Source: Desulfovibrionales bacterium
Lineage (GTDB): Bacteria; Desulfobacterota; Desulfovibrionia; Desulfovibrionales; Desulfomicrobiaceae
Assembly (NCBI GenBank): GCA_012727515.1
Contig: JAAYGZ010000187.1
Span: forward strand, 1-5,945
DNA: 5,945 nt
Reading direction: 5' to 3'
The notes below the pieces were generated by a model. The model was given only the letters and a program-made list of their open reading frames with translations. It was not told the origin of the DNA and searched no databases. A program made the position numbers and the translations under genes. Below, piece by piece: positions 5,542 to 5,945 of this stretch; position 1 is the stretch's first letter; each line of letters opens with the position of its first letter.

Positions 5542-5945
5542 TTTTTTTAACACAGACTGTCTGACCGTGCGCCTGAGCGCCCTGGGTGATGCGCTTTTGA
5601 CCACTGGAGTGCTTGAGTATTGGCGCCAGCGCCGGGGGCTTGCATTTCATGTCCTGACTCGCCAGGCCCTGGCCCCTGTGTTTGATGGCCATCCTGCTGT
5701 GCGCCAGGTCATTGACGTTGCCGAGGCTGATCTGCATGGCCTGGCCTGGCTGCGTTTGTGCCAGAGCCTGCATACACGCTATGCACATCTGCCTCTGATT
5801 GATCTTCATGCCACGGTGCGCACTCTTGTTCTGCGCGGGCTGTGGCTTGGGCGTTCTGCAGTGTATCCTAAATTTTCCCTGACCAGACGCGCTTTTATGG
5901 CCACGCACCACCCGTATTTCAGCCGCAGACTCCTGACGTATAGTG
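5528..5945 (+). CDS. GT9-family (heptosyltransferase-like) glycosyltransferase, 3' end beyond window
   Basis: I translated this frame by hand: it is open for 139 codons to the last base, with no stop. The N-terminus carries VRLSALGDALLTTGVLEYW (about residues 14-32), matching the [IV]R[LF]SALGD[IV]..T.P.[LI] opening of LPS heptosyltransferases (ADP-heptose:LPS transferases, GT9). Further on, LIDLHATVRTLVLRGL (about 89-104) corresponds to the family segment IDLHGNLRS..., and the basic stretch that follows also fits. Family members are about 320-360 residues, so less than half is seen. The ATG at 5528 has AAGGA at 5516-5520, 7 nt upstream, and overlaps the GT4 stop by 14 bp. With gmhB two genes upstream, a heptose donor is a sensible guess, but the C-terminal donor-binding domain lies outside the window. 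Confidence 0.88.
   Translation, partial: MHRVDFFNTDCLTVRLSALGDALLTTGVLEYWRQRRGLAFHVLTRQALAPVFDGHPAVRQVIDVAEADLHGLAWLRLCQSLHTRYAHLPLIDLHATVRTLVLRGLWLGRSAVYPKFSLTRRAFMATHHPYFSRRLLTYS

Overview
The window looks like chromosomal core DNA of a Gram-negative sulfate-reducer-type bacterium, most likely in or near Desulfovibrionales (Desulfobacterota). This rests on three things seen here: a System I (Ccm) cytochrome c maturation operon in the order ccmE-ccmF-ccmA-ccmB, a CcmE whose haem-binding histidine is replaced by cysteine (a variant known from Desulfovibrio), and an adjacent heptose/LPS-type glycosylation cluster. The taxonomic call is an inference. I see no mobile element, tRNA, rRNA or CRISPR array, and base composition (moderately GC-rich, CTG/CAG-biased codons) looks the same on both sides.

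Left part, minus strand, positions 3613 down to 1: ccmE (haem chaperone), ccmF (haem lyase membrane subunit), ccmA (ABC ATPase) and ccmB (ABC membrane subunit, cut by the window edge). The spacing is 45 bp between ccmE and ccmF, a 4-bp ATGA overlap between ccmF and ccmA, and a 13-bp overlap between ccmA and ccmB, so this is one operon. CcmA and CcmB (with CcmC and CcmD, which would be expected beyond position 1) form the complex that loads and releases haem-bound CcmE. CcmF then transfers the haem to apocytochromes c in the periplasm. No ccmG or ccmH lies within the sequenced stretch.

Middle, 3614-3797: a 184-bp divergent intergenic region. It should hold the promoters for both operons. I can offer one weak sigma70-like candidate for the ccm side, a TGTGCACA palindrome, and a 7-bp inverted repeat covering the ribosome-binding site of the first plus-strand gene.

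Right part, plus strand, 3798 to 5945: a gmhB-type HAD phosphatase, a GT4 glycosyltransferase, and the first 139 codons of a GT9 (heptosyltransferase-family) glycosyltransferase that runs off the window. They overlap by 17 and 14 bp. Together they suggest synthesis of a heptose-containing lipopolysaccharide core or related glycan: GmhB dephosphorylates the heptose bisphosphate precursor and the two transferases add sugars.

The most notable feature is the cysteine-type CcmE (CPSKY in place of HxxxY). It is a documented but uncommon version of the haem chaperone, here with a second cysteine (Cys62) whose role is open. I found no convincing evidence for a wholly undescribed system.
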